A stretch of 64,000 nucleotides of DNA. It comes from Onthophagus taurus. Taxonomy: Eukaryota > Arthropoda > Insecta > Coleoptera > Scarabaeidae. The notes below the pieces were generated by a model. The model searched no databases and was not told the DNA's origin. It was given only the letters and a program-made list of their open reading frames with translations. The DNA lies in contig NC_091971.1 of assembly GCF_036711975.1 (NCBI RefSeq), forward strand, positions 7,501 to 71,500, written 5' to 3'. Below are positions 1-11,777 of this stretch, in pieces (within the stretch, counting starts at the first letter, position 1; each line of letters begins with the position of its first letter). A program made the position numbers and the translations under genes.

Positions 1-1087
1 TAAAATTGATGACTGTAAAATTTTTTTTCTATTTTATTTGAAGAGATTGAAAAAGGTTTAAAAAAAAAGAAAGGTGAGTTAATTATTGCTGTTTATTTAG
101 TTTAGTTTTATTTTATATTACAAAATGATTATTATTTCAAAAAGATATTGATTAAAGTTTAATGATTGTTATTTTTACATTCTTTTTTTTAATTATATAA
201 CAAATAATTATATTTAATTATCAACATATTTTCCTATATGTTTTGAACATTTTTCTTCTGAAATCCTTCTATTGATTCACTTCATCTAAAAATAAAATCT
301 TTTAGCTTTAAATTCAGATATAATCGTTTCTTCCCTTAAATATAAACTTGGGGGTGATCTTTTTCATAATTTTTTTTATTAGGGTTATTTTTATCTTTAC
401 ACTGTCAAATCCAGATTTTCAGATTTTATTTCGCAATTACGTTCTCATTTAAAATCATGTAATCCTTAAATCATTTTTTGCATAATAATTTAGTAATTTT
501 CTTTAATTAATCAGTGAATCAAACTCTAAAGATAAAATTGGAACGACTTTTAGAGGTTCTTTTAAAATTTTAATTAATTAAATTTAATTCAATTTGTTCT
601 AAACAATTAATTTAAGAAGAAATTTCCGTAAAGAAAATCTGATTCTTTTTTTGACATTTTTATAACCTCTCCAACTTAATTCAAACGACATTTTGACAGG
701 TACTGTCAAACGTGATGGAAAAATTTCAACAAATATTTTATTCACAAAGAATATAATCGATTTTACTTTTGCTCAATTTTGTGTGACTTTAAAGCGTTTT
801 AAACGATTTTATTATTATTTTATTATAATAATAATATATGCCACATTGCTATTCTTTAATTATTCCTTATTTATTAATTAGAAATTTATTAATTTGAAAT
901 ATAACGACATTACTGGACATGTGCCATTGCATTTGACGAGTAACGGACGCGTCGCGTCGGATCGCTTGTTGGAACAAAGCTAATATTAAAATCAATATTT
1001 TTATTTTCTTATTTATAATAAAATTGTATTATTTTCTTTTTGTTTAAGATAATAATAAATGAAAGAATATACAACACAATAAAAAAA
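1..1087. other. AT-rich upstream region of timeless
   Basis: No gene is visible. The sequence is very AT-rich with one GC-richer patch at about 935-970 (several CpGs), just upstream of the timeless start, which is the likeliest promoter/5'UTR zone. An AACGTG (reverse of the E'-box CACGTT) lies at 709-714 and a CATGTG (generic E-box CANNTG) at 918-923. A 62-codon open frame at 693-881 has no coding character. Confidence 0.5.
709..714. promoter_or_regulatory. Candidate E'-box (AACGTG/CACGTT) upstream of timeless
   Basis: AACGTG is seen 374 bp upstream of the timeless start codon. Insect clock genes of this family are activated by CLOCK/CYCLE through CACGTG and related E'-boxes. A six-base match is weak evidence by itself; only the position ahead of a clock gene makes it worth listing. 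Confidence 0.25.
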
Positions 1088-4000
1088 ATGGCTTGGATAA
1101 GCTCCACTCCACAACTTTATAATACATTCGCTTCTTTAGGTGTTAAAAAAGGAGATTCGTTCAACGTCAGTAATGATTGTTTAAGTAAGAATTAAGCAAA
1201 CATTAATAAGACCGTTTTAACACTCAAATTTTAGATATATTGGAAGAAATTCTTCGAAAACTCGCATTAGAAGATCAAACGTTAAGAACGTTTCGTAGAG
1301 CAATTGGTTTTGGTCAAAACATCAAAAAAGATTTGATTCCTCTTTTAATTTACATTAAAGATGATACTCAAATCAATGATGCCACGAAGATAATTGACAC
1401 AACAATTAAAATTTTAGTAAATTTAACTATTCCCGTTGAATGTCTTCTTTCGATCGAAGCCGTTTCAAGAACGGATGTTGGAAGGCATACAATTTTTGAA
1501 TTGAATCGGTTATTAACTACGAGTAAGGAAGCTTTCACCGATAGTAGAAGCACAAAAGCTGTTATGGATCATATGAAACACGTCGTAGAAAAAGATTCTA
1601 ATCTAAATGTGCAACAATGTGACAGTATTAATAATTGCTTATTGTTATTAAGAAATATTTTACATATTCCTGAGAATCGTACTCAAATCACTAATTGTCC
1701 TTTAGCGCACTCTAGTATGCAAAATGAAATTATATGGAATTTATTTACCCAAAGTATCGATAAAATAATTATTTATTTAATGTCTTGTCCTCAAAAGGTA
1801 AAAATTAAAATTTCCAAATTAATATTTAATTTTAATTTTATTTTTTTTCTGTGTGAAGATGTATTGGGGTGTAACAATGGTACAATTAATCGCCTTAATG
1901 TATAAAGATCAACATGTAGGAACATTACAAAAACTATTAAACATATGGTTGGAAGCTTCGCTAAGCGAAAGCAGTGAAGATAACGAAAGTAACACTTCAC
2001 CCCCAGATCAAGGAAGTGGAGATTCTTCGCCGATTATTACGTCAGATCCTACTTCTGATTCGAGTGATAATGGGGGAAGCGGGAAAAGTATTGAAAATAG
2101 AAATAAAACTGTTAACAATTCAGACCCGATGAGAAATAAAGCTACGACGGAAGTTGTTCGTGCTGCTCAAAACAGAAGTAAAGCGTTAGTTTGTATGAAG
2201 AGGGGGAAAAGTACTGAAACTGATGGAAGTAGTAGTAGTGGAATGTCTTCTTTGAATCAAAGTACAGAATCTAATGGAACTACATCAAAGGTAACCATAA
2301 AATAATAATATTGTTAGACACATGTTTAGTGACATGAAAATAAATTATTAAAGAATTTTTCCTTTTTTTTAAGGCGTCTTCCTCAATTTCCCCACAATCC
2401 CAATCATCATCAAATACAACCGATAAATCAGACCTACAATCGACAACAACGCCTGGAGGTTCAAAAAAATGTCCATCATCCCAAAGTGAAGTTTCCGATT
2501 GTGGCTACGTGACTCAGGTGGAAAATCAAGAATCCATTTCCACCTCAAGCAATGATGATGATCAGCCCAGTCAGAAACCTGTCCATCAAAAACCGCATAC
2601 GTTTCAAAAAACTAGATACAGTACACAAAAAAATCGAGCGGCCACCGTTTTAGAAAAGAAAGAATTGAGACGAAAGAAATTAGTTAAAAGGAGCAAAACT
2701 AATATGTATAATATTATTTTTTGTTATCCTCATTTTGTTACGAAATTGTTTTTAGTATAAATATGAAAGGATTGATGCATCATACCCCAACAGACGAAGA
2801 CGTTTCAAATATTTTGAAAGAATTTACAGTTGATTTTTTATTGAAAGGTTATGGAAGTTTAGTTCATGATTTACATTCGCAATTATTGAGTAACATTCAC
2901 GTTCAGATCGATACGTCACATTTCTTTTGGTTGGTGACTTATTTTCTAAAGTTTGCCACTCAATTAGAATTGGATTTAGAGCATATCAGTCCCGTTCTTT
3001 CATATGATATCCTTTCCTATTTAACATTTCAAGGAGTGTGGCTGTATGAGGAATTGGAGATAAGCTACAACATACCAGATATCGATCTTAAACCGTGTTT
3101 AAGAAGGTTACATTTGGTAATAAAAAATTCACTGATGTTTTTAATTTTTAAAAATATTTAATTAATTGCTTTCTTTTAGGTTGTAACAGCTATAAGAGAA
3201 TTTATACAAGCAGTCGAAACTTATTTAAAGTTGTTGCATGTAAGTGAAGAAGATAAAGTAGAATTGACAAAGTTACAAAAGCAAATTAGTAAAACTGAAG
3301 ATTTAAAAAGTTTATTTTTATTGCTGTTACGACAATATAATCCGTTGATACAAAGTAAACAGTATCTCCAAGATTTGATAGTGACAAATCATAATTTTCT
3401 GTTATTTTTGGATAACGTATCAAAATTGGAGAACAGACCAGCAACAAATATCGTGGAACATCTTAAACAGTAAGCCAATACTTTTCATCCGTTTTAAGTT
3501 TTTCCCTAAAAATAAAAAAACCACAAGAAAAACTTGCATGGCTTGCAGTTGAATGTCAATTTACTTAAAAAAATATTTTCCGTTCTTAAAGCTTAATCCG
3601 AGGTACGTAAATCGATCCATTTTTTTTTTTTGATGTTTTTCAACATCACTTTTTTTTAAACAGAAAGTTTGGGTTGATTTCAGTGAAATTTAATTAAATC
3701 CAACCACATCATTTTGTAAGTATACACTCGATAATGAGCCATACAACGAGGTCGATTATTACTCAAAATTAAAAAAAATATATATAATCTCAAAAAAAGA
3801 ACTCCTTTTCCATTCCCGAATATGAATAATGCGGTTCGAAATGCGAATGTTTCAGATTCGCGACAATTGATATCATGCGCCAATACGGTTTATTATTGGA
3901 AGATTTCAAGGAGAACGGCGAGTTTGTCAATAATTGTGTCTTTACGATGATGCACCACATCGGTGGTGACTTGGAACACGTGTCAACTCTGTTTCAGCCC

Positions 4001-5828
4001 AGCATACTCAAAACATTTTCGCTGATATGGGAAACCGATTACGAAATTTGTGACGTATGAACAATAAAAAGCGCTGCTTCTTCAGCAAATTCCCCTACAA
4101 AAAGCAGGTTATAAGGGGTGTCCACTTTTAGGACTGGTCCGATCTCATCGAGTACGTGATTCATAAATTTATCAACACGCCCAGAACGAATCACTGCTCG
4201 GCCGTTCATTCTTCAACAACCGTCAGTCCTTCCGGTGATAAAGAAGATCAAATTTCTACACCTGCTGTTTCCACACAATGTTCAGAATATCTGTAAGTTT
4301 TTTCTGAATGATAATAGTTTCATATAATTCGCAATATACAGGATGACACATAAAAAACGCCCCAAGCTGTAACTCTGTCATTTACATTCCGATTTTCATG
4401 AGTGAGGTATATTCCATATAAATCAATACCATTTTTTAGCTGGACTCAAGAAGAAAAAGATGATTTAATAAAATATTACAACGAAAATAGAAATACTCCG
4501 GACGCTATAGCAAATATAACGAAACAATACGAACAAAATGGGATAAGAATTAAATCACAACATGCGATTATAATAGAATTGTTGGGTCAAAATATTATCA
4601 ATCAAAGTCAATATGAAGAATTTATACGAGTCAAACGAGATTGTGGGGAGAAAAATGAAAAGGAAATTTTAAGTACTAATAATAGAGTGTTGACACAAAA
4701 AGAAAGAAATTGTGTTAACGGTGATATTAAAGTCTTAAAAGAATTCATTTATAAGGAGAATAAAGGAAGATTAATTGTTTGGTTACAAAAAGTTGTGATT
4801 GAAGCGTGTTATGTTAAGTTGTGTTTAAATAATGATGAACCGAGAGATGTTGATTGTGTTATGGAACCAACTGTTTATTATCATGCTTGTAATACTGACA
4901 TATCATATTTATTGAAACAATTTTTAAATATAATTTTTTTTAGATTTAAATTTACCAATTCCTGTTGTTCCATGGACGTTAGAACAACAAAACATATTAA
5001 AACATCAACCTTTTATTTTACTTTTACATAAATTAGGATTTTACCTTCCATCCGATACAGGAAAAATTTTCGTACGTATCCCTAATTTTTGGACGGCTGA
5101 TTATTTGTTTAGCATCGCCCAACAGTTAGGTCCAATAGATAATGGTAAGTTTCATTTTAGTTTTAGTAAGTCAAAATTTAAAGAAGATCAAAGAAATTGA
5201 TTAGATTCAAAATACAAAATGATTTGTTTCATTGTGTAAAGAGAATTAAACATTTTTTTGATATATTTCAGCAACTCTTAAATTTGATATAAATATTCTA
5301 GACGGATTTAGTAATAAAACCGAACCTACAAAGGAAATGTCAAACATCGTAGCTACGTCTGCTAGCCAATGTATGTTTTCTACCACCGAACATAAACAAA
5401 CACCTTCAATAGTTAGATACACACCTTTGTAAGATATTTTTTTAATTTTAATCAACATTATTTCAATGTTTTTATTTTAAAGACCAAATTCAACCGAGTG
5501 GATTCAAAACATACTAAAAACAAAAGTGACGCCTTTAATGAATACATCTTTAGGTCTCCTGCCTAGTAACAATAATGAATTATCAATTACGATACCGGAA
5601 ATAGAACCACTTTGTTGTAATCTTCCACCACCGGAATTAAGAATAGCTCCGTTATTATCAGAACAATTAGAAATGGATATATCACCGATTCAAGAATCAA
5701 GTGTTATTCATGAAGATGGCGAACATAATAGTATATATGAAACCGCTTCCGTTGCTTCAGATTTAACCAGAATGTGCGTAAGTGATGAAGATGAAAAATT
5801 AGAATTTCTACAACAATCCGACCATTAA
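1088..5828 (+). CDS. tim: Circadian clock protein TIMELESS (12 exons, about 1195 aa)
   Basis: TIM binds PERIOD, moves it to the nucleus to repress CLOCK/CYCLE, and is the light-degraded clock component in insects that use CRY1. Exons read as 1088-1184, 1235-1797, 1859-2290, 2374-2705, 2756-3116, 3180-3469, 3856-4054, 4132-4292, 4440-4888, 4944-5144, 5272-5428 and 5483-5828; all junctions keep frame. Landmarks: the N-terminal armadillo-like block ([25 protein letters not shown]-like [16 protein letters not shown]), the acidic Ser-rich stretch [16 protein letters not shown], the PER-binding/NLS region ending [14 protein letters not shown], the block [18 protein letters not shown], and the C-terminal [14 protein letters not shown]. 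This last motif and the Ser-rich stretch mark circadian tim rather than the replication paralogue timeout. It is somewhat shorter than Drosophila TIM (about 1400 aa), mainly in the linker between the halves and near the C-terminus. AATAAA lies at 5902-5907. The first exon is not captured by long ORFs; its ATG sets the start. Confidence 0.95.
4311..4420. repeat. Short repeat fragment in a timeless intron
   Basis: Part of the intron between exons 8 and 9 resembles the outer end of a repeat seen at about 6950, 24700 and 26090 (core CATATAA-TCGCAATATA), followed by a stretch unrelated to them. It is a short degraded copy or chance overlap. Confidence 0.3.
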
Positions 5829-6419
5829 ATTAAAAAATAAAAAAGACGTTTTTAGATGTTTTATTTGGAGGGTTGTTTGATGTTTTTAAGTGTTTGTAGT
5901 AAATAAAGTTTTTAATTTGTTTCCGTTTCGGATTGTTCTGAAAAAGAAATTTGTATATTTATACAGTTTTTTAATTAACAATAAGAAATTATTTATGAAA
6001 AATACGTTCTAAGTATTGCTGTGATGATGTTATTTGTTGTTTAAATTAATTGTATTTGTTATGAAAAAAAGGATGTGTGTTCTACCTCAAGAATTTTATG
6101 TAAAAAACGAAAATTATTATGTTGAGTGTATTTTGTAAGGATTTTAACTTGGGATGAATAAAAATGTCTTAAATAATTTTCTTTTGTAGTTTTAGTATTA
6201 AAAAAACAACAAAATAATCAAAAGAATAATATTTATGTTGTCTTCAAAACGCGTATATAAGATAAATAAACGTACTTCCAATAATACAAAATCGAAAATT
6301 ATATAGTAAAGGTAGATAATAAAAAAAGTTTTTTTTTCTCCTAGGTCTCCTTAGTTTTTTTCAATCTTTCTTCTTCCTTTTCGTCTAAGTAAAAAGTTCA
6401 ACCAATCTTAGTTTTTTTT
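5829..6419. other. Convergent 3' region between timeless and the coiled-coil gene
   Basis: Holds the timeless 3'UTR (AATAAA at 5902-5907 and again at about 6157-6162) and, on the other strand, the 3' end of the coiled-coil gene. No coding potential seen. Confidence 0.5.
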
Positions 6420-9400
6420 TTATTTATCTTTTGTAACCATAAACTCACTGTCACTGATTTTCTTCTTCCAATACCGATTCGTCTTTTGCAATTCTTCCGT
6501 CATACTTTCAACTCTTTGTATCCAAACTGCCGTGCCTGGTTCATCGTAAGGGGTAGTCGTTGTTTCCGAGGCCTAATAAATAAAAGAATTCGTAAATATC
6601 TTTCTTGGTAAATTAATTAATAAGCATTTAGTACATCCATATCGAACCAATCCGCCGAATCGCTGCAAATACTACTTCTTGGGCTATCCTCGGTGTCGGA
6701 ACCTTTCGAATTTAAACTCCACACTCGCTGAGGCGATGAAAGCCTTTTATACACGTTCATTCCGCTTAAATTTCGGGATGAAATCGCTGTTGTTCCACCG
6801 CGTTGTCTACGATTTAGGGCTTCCGCGCAAACTGGAGGTAAAGATTTTTTTAATGGAGGTCGACTAAAAAAATAATCAAATAATTTTATCAATCAATAAA
6901 TAATAATTCCTATTGTTGACTTATGCAGATACCCAACATGCCTATACCGGGAATTTCATATAACTCGCAATATAAGAATGCAGTAACCATAGTTACGAAA
7001 CTACTATGTACATTGCACTGTCCCACATAAAATGCAACATAGCTTAATAGTACAGGCATTGGGTAGTTTAGCAAAGGAAAAGTTTTGCTTGGAAAAATTG
7101 ACGTCCTTATAACTCTTAATTTCCGTCTTAAGAGACGTACGGCTTCATTGCAATATCGTGATATCTTATGCTAACTAGCGCTACCTACCACTGTCACTAG
7201 AACTAACGTTAGCCCTAGAAGTAGAAACATTCAGCTTTAGCCGTCTTAAGAGACGCACGGCTATAATTTATATTTTTATTGAGCTATAACGGACAGCGCG
7301 TTCCCCGTATTGATCCGTTATATCAAGCTTTTAGTGTAATGTCAAATAATTATATTGACGGGTTGCATTTTATGTGGAACAAAGTAAGTAGGTTTCTATG
7401 TAAATATATTTTTGTACATTACATCTTAAGTGAAATTCACTGTATCATATTTTGTGTATGTACATTTTAATGTAATTAACTTACATTGGACTTGAAGAAC
7501 TTTGTTGATACTTAATAATAAGTGCATTCTTTTTAACAAGCTTATCTTTTAATTGATCATTAAGCCGTTTTTGTTCCTCCAACCAAGCACGCACATTACA
7601 AATAACATGTTGACTTTCCCGCCGAATTTCATCCCTATCGGATTTAATATCATTAATTTCTTCCTCCAAAGTCATAACGTTTTCACACCGACACCTCAAC
7701 AAAGACTGCATTTTATCCAATTCTTGTAACAGTTTTTCATTTTTTTGCTCAACGAAATATTTATCCGACTCGATTTTCTTCAAATCACACATACACTTAT
7801 CCAATTGTTTTTTAATAGTGATATTTAAAGATTCATGTTGACCCAACGTCGATTGTAACGAACAAACGGTTTGATGTAGATTTTCATTTTCTATTTGTAA
7901 TTTTTCGTTTATTTGTCTTAAACAATTTATTTCATTTTTAGCGGTTATTAATTCTTCTTGAGTCATTTGCATTCTCATTTGAGCATCGTTAGTAACTTGT
8001 TGCAGTTTGCTTTTGGTTGAATCAATTTGGTGCGTTCTTCCAGCCAATTCGTTGTGAACGGCGCGTAATTGTTGTTCTAATTGAGATATCTGCTCCATCA
8101 AACGCGTTTCTTTAACTTTCCAAACTTGGCATTTATTATTGAGATCTTGATCTTTTCCTGTTAATTCTTGTTGGTATTTAGTTTCTCTTTGTGTCATATT
8201 CACAAGCATTTCTTGGACGCCTTTAAGTTCTTCGGTAACTTCTTTTACTTTTAAATCGGAATAATTTAATTTTTCATTTAATTCTTTTATGACTCGTTTC
8301 ATTTCGAGGACTTCATCGCGATATTTGATTTTAGTGCCATCTAATTCTCTTTTATATTTTTCTAATGTGTTGTTTTGTTCTTTAAAATCGGTTTTTAGTC
8401 CTTGTAATTCCTCGATTTTCTTCGTCATCTCTTGCGTTTGGTGATTTAACCTGCATTTAACTGAATTTAAATTTTTTAAACAGTTATCTAATTCATCGTG
8501 GCAGTAATCAACTTTTTGTTCATGAAATTGTTGGTCTAATTCGGTGTCAACTAATTGATCGCGTAATTCGATTACGGCGTCTTGTAATTTTTTATTTCTG
8601 CAAGCAAAATCGTCGAGTTTTTCTTTTAAGTCGTCGTACATCTCTATGCTTCTTGCTAGTTCCATGTTCTTTAAGCTTAATATGTTTTGGAGTTCGTCGA
8701 TTCGACCTGCGTTAACTTGGCTTAAATTTTGTTCCCGTTCTATGCTAGCCAACATTAGATTTATTTGGCTTTGAAGCGTTTGAACGAATCTTTCAACTTC
8801 TTGCGCGGTCATTGTTAAGCTATTTCCGCTACAATCACAATCAATGGTGGGATCCTCAGTATCACCGATGCCCAAAATATGTTTCATTATTGTTTTTGTT
8901 TCAATCGATTGCGTTAAATATGAAGTAACCTCGTTTTGTAACGAAGCGATTTTTAATGCATCATTTCGGCTCTCATGTTTTAATCGGGATATTTCTTCTT
9001 TTAAATTGTTAATGAACTATTAAAAGAAAAGAATATAAATATCCAGTTAACAATTACATTAAAAAAAAATCTATGCAAAGCCTCAAATAAATAAATATAA
9101 TTAATCGATTAAAAGCTACCTCAAAAAGTCGTTTTTCTTCTTGTTTATAATTGAATAATGTTGTTTCTAAAATTGTTTTATCTTGGTTGATTTCAAATTT
9201 CGTTATTTCTAAGTTAAGATTTTCTTCTGTTAGTACTTCGATTGTGCTTTTTAAAGTTTTTAACTAAAATAACTGCGTTAAATTTTGACTTAATTTGTTC
9301 TTTTTATTTACCTCGTTGTGATAATGAAGAGATGATGATTCTAAATCGTAAACACCGATGTCTAAAATGTTTAACAAATCGCATTTATGTTCGTGCTAAA

Positions 9401-11476
9401 AAAAAAAATAAATTTAATACATCCGAGACAAACAAATGATGTATTACTTCATTTTCTAACATTTATGTATCGAGGAAACTAAGAAGGCAAACCTGGATTC
9501 GACTCTGATAAAAATCATGCCGGAATAAGTTATAATTTATTAAATCATTTTTAACACAATGTTATAAATACTTAATTACATCCACATCACGTTGTTTATT
9601 ATCGGTAGCACCAATTTACTAAAAAAACGCTTAATATGTACAAGAAAATAAATTAAACGAAAAAATTTTGAGATTAGTTTTAAGAATTTCTTCAGTCACT
9701 TCTCGCATACCTATAATTGTGCCTTTTCTATTCTTAACGTTAAGTTAAAGCTAGAATAACATTAACTAACGAAAGATTTATAATCTTTAACTTATAATAA
9801 ATACATTTTGATATTTTTAAACAATGTTAACGCATTTTATAGGAAAATTCTTGAACATAACCTCAAAAATAAAAATTAATAAGAATGCAAAACCTCACAA
9901 AATAATTTAAATTAAAATAACACAGTTAATCTTAATAATTTCAATCTCAATCAACATGACAAAAGATATTTAAAGGGTTCATGCCAAAATGCTAACAATC
10001 ACCGTTTCAAACATCATGCACATTCTTATTTTGATCGTTTAAGAGCTTATTATTATCTCCATTTCCGCCAAACCAACGAGAAGCCCAACCAGGACTTACA
10101 TCTTGTTTAAATTTTATTCGTAATTCCTCCAATTCTTTCTTGGTAATAATCAAAGCATCTTGTAAGTTCGTTATCGTCATTTGCTGTTGAGTAATCTTTA
10201 AATTTTTATCAAAAAATTAAATTCCTATATAATTCTTTAAAGAAACATACTTACTTGGGTTTCATAGCTTAATTTAGATTGTTCAAGAACCGAGATTGAA
10301 TCATTATATAAATCCACCTAATATCACAAAGAAATAAAATCAACATTTCTTATTTCGATGTTTGTCATTAATCGGGTAGCAGAAAGCAAAAAGCTGATAA
10401 ATATAATTTCTTTAATTAATTCACTTACTGCGCATTGTAAATTTTCTGAATTAGCTTGTTTATTTTTAATCGCATGTTCCATGTGTTGAATGGTAAGTTT
10501 TAAATTTTCAACTTCTTGGCCTCGCCTTAAGCGTTCATATTCAATAGCCTGTTCTTTTTGTTGTAAAGTCTAAAATAGAATTGGAAAATTAAATAGTTCT
10601 CAAAGAAATTAATATATTACTGCTCTTAATTGTTCTTCTAATCTGGCGATTTTTTCTTTTGGATCTTCTTCGGCAATCTGAAAGAAAACAAAGAAAAACA
10701 AATCTAAACTCAATACTTTCTTAATAAAAATATTATTATTATTAATATCACCAATTTTATAACAAAATACATGATTCTTTTTTCTAATTTAAATGTATCG
10801 TACACAGGAAGCTTTATTAGCGATTAATAATTCCTTAATAATCCTATAATTCACAAAATCCAATACCTGCGCAATTCTAGATACCGATAAATTCAAATCG
10901 TGAACCACCGCTTCAAGATCTTGGGTTGGATTTGATTGTCTTACGTAAATCACGTGATCTTTTGATCGGGATAAAACTGTATCTTCATAAGAATCACCGC
11001 TTTCTGTTGTTAACGAACTACTAGTGGTGGTAGCTGAAGATTTTGTACTTTTATAGTTGTTATCCATCGAAGTAGCAGTTTCAACAGATAAACTTTTTGA
11101 AAAGCCAACAATTTGTGTCGTTGCAGCTTTAAGTCTGCGAACGGGTCTCGCAATCACCGAAACATCTCTTTGTTTTATACAAGTTTGACAAACTGCATTA
11201 CACAAGCACTTTCTTTGCGGCTGCGGAGTTCTTCGAGTTTGAGTTACAGCACGAAGGGGTTGTTTTAATGAGGATTTTATTGGGTTTGGTATTTGAGGAA
11301 TTGGAGGTGGATAGAAGTTTTGTCCACAAGGAGCTAGAAAAGATTTAAAATAATGAGATAAAAGGTGTTTTTGGGAAAATTTGACATGTTATTATTTGAC
11401 AGTTAAAGATAACCTTAAAATTAATTTTTAAATTAATAAAATAATAATTATATTTAATACTGCAATTACCTTCCAT
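6420..11476 (-). CDS. Long coiled-coil protein, 11 exons, about 990 aa; family not recognised
   Basis: Exons from the 5' end: 11470-11476 (only ATGGAAG), 10867-11333, 10621-10677, 10429-10569, 10255-10317, 10100-10195, 9312-9395, 9120-9263, 7485-9016, 6635-6863 and 6420-6572. All phases agree and the summed length is a whole number of codons. Domains: a low-complexity N-terminus with a Cys cluster (CLCNAVCQTCIK) and a Ser/Thr-rich stretch to about residue 155, then near-continuous heptad coiled coil to about residue 860, dense in E/K/Q/L, then a basic linker and a C-terminal end with DSADWFDMD and WIQRVESMTEELQKTN. No enzyme motif is visible. Such proteins are usually centrosomal, ciliary, Golgi or cytoskeletal scaffolds, but that is inference. 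The stop at 10007 gives a possible short form (separate entry). The repeat-rich intron 6864-7484 carries a transposon remnant. Confidence 0.72.
6945..7330. mobile_element. Non-autonomous DNA transposon remnant (palindromic, pogo/Tigger-like end)
   Basis: Inside an intron of the coiled-coil gene. The left part (about 6950-7090) matches, in opposite orientation, the segment at about 24590-24740. The right part holds the palindromic core with CCGTCTTAAGAGACG at two places and ends in CCGTATTGATCCGTTATATC, a degraded form of the terminal CGATATAACGGACTAATACG seen at 53140 and 44380. No coding capacity. Confidence 0.6.
10007..10099 (-). other. Possible read-through tail giving a short isoform
   Basis: Exon 10100-10195 ends at a strong GTAAGT donor, but the frame stays open through the donor for 30 codons (beginning VSPGWASRWFGG) before a TGA at 10007-10009. 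The tail has Trp, Gly and Asp/Asn content unlike the surrounding AT-rich intron. If retained, the protein would end at about 308 residues. Splicing to 9395 is phase 0 and gives the long form. Whether the tail is used cannot be told from sequence. Confidence 0.4.
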
Positions 11477-11777
11477 AACCAATTAAATTTTTAATTTTAT
11501 GTATTAAAAAAATATGATTAAAACATTTTTTCTAATTTGTCAAATTTTATGTTTGATTATGAGGTTATGTAGAAATGTCACTATTTGACATCATTTGACA
11601 TCAAAGCGTATCATAATAGAACCTCAAATTCTATAAATTTTATCACATCTCTATTTAAGAACTTAATAAATAATGAATTAATGTGATATAATTGTAGCAA
11701 TTTGATAAAAATGACTTAGGTTTTAAGGATTATAAAATATTTTAATTATAAACATAACCTCAAAAATATTTAAAATA
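11477..11777 (-). promoter_or_regulatory. Short intergenic/promoter region between two coiled-coil genes
   Basis: The 300 bp between the upstream gene's stop (11778) and this gene's ATG must hold one 3' end and one promoter. It is AT-rich with repeated TGACAT/TTTGACA motifs and no TATA box in the expected place. ATTAAA for the upstream gene may be the reverse of TTTAAT near 11742. Confidence 0.4.
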
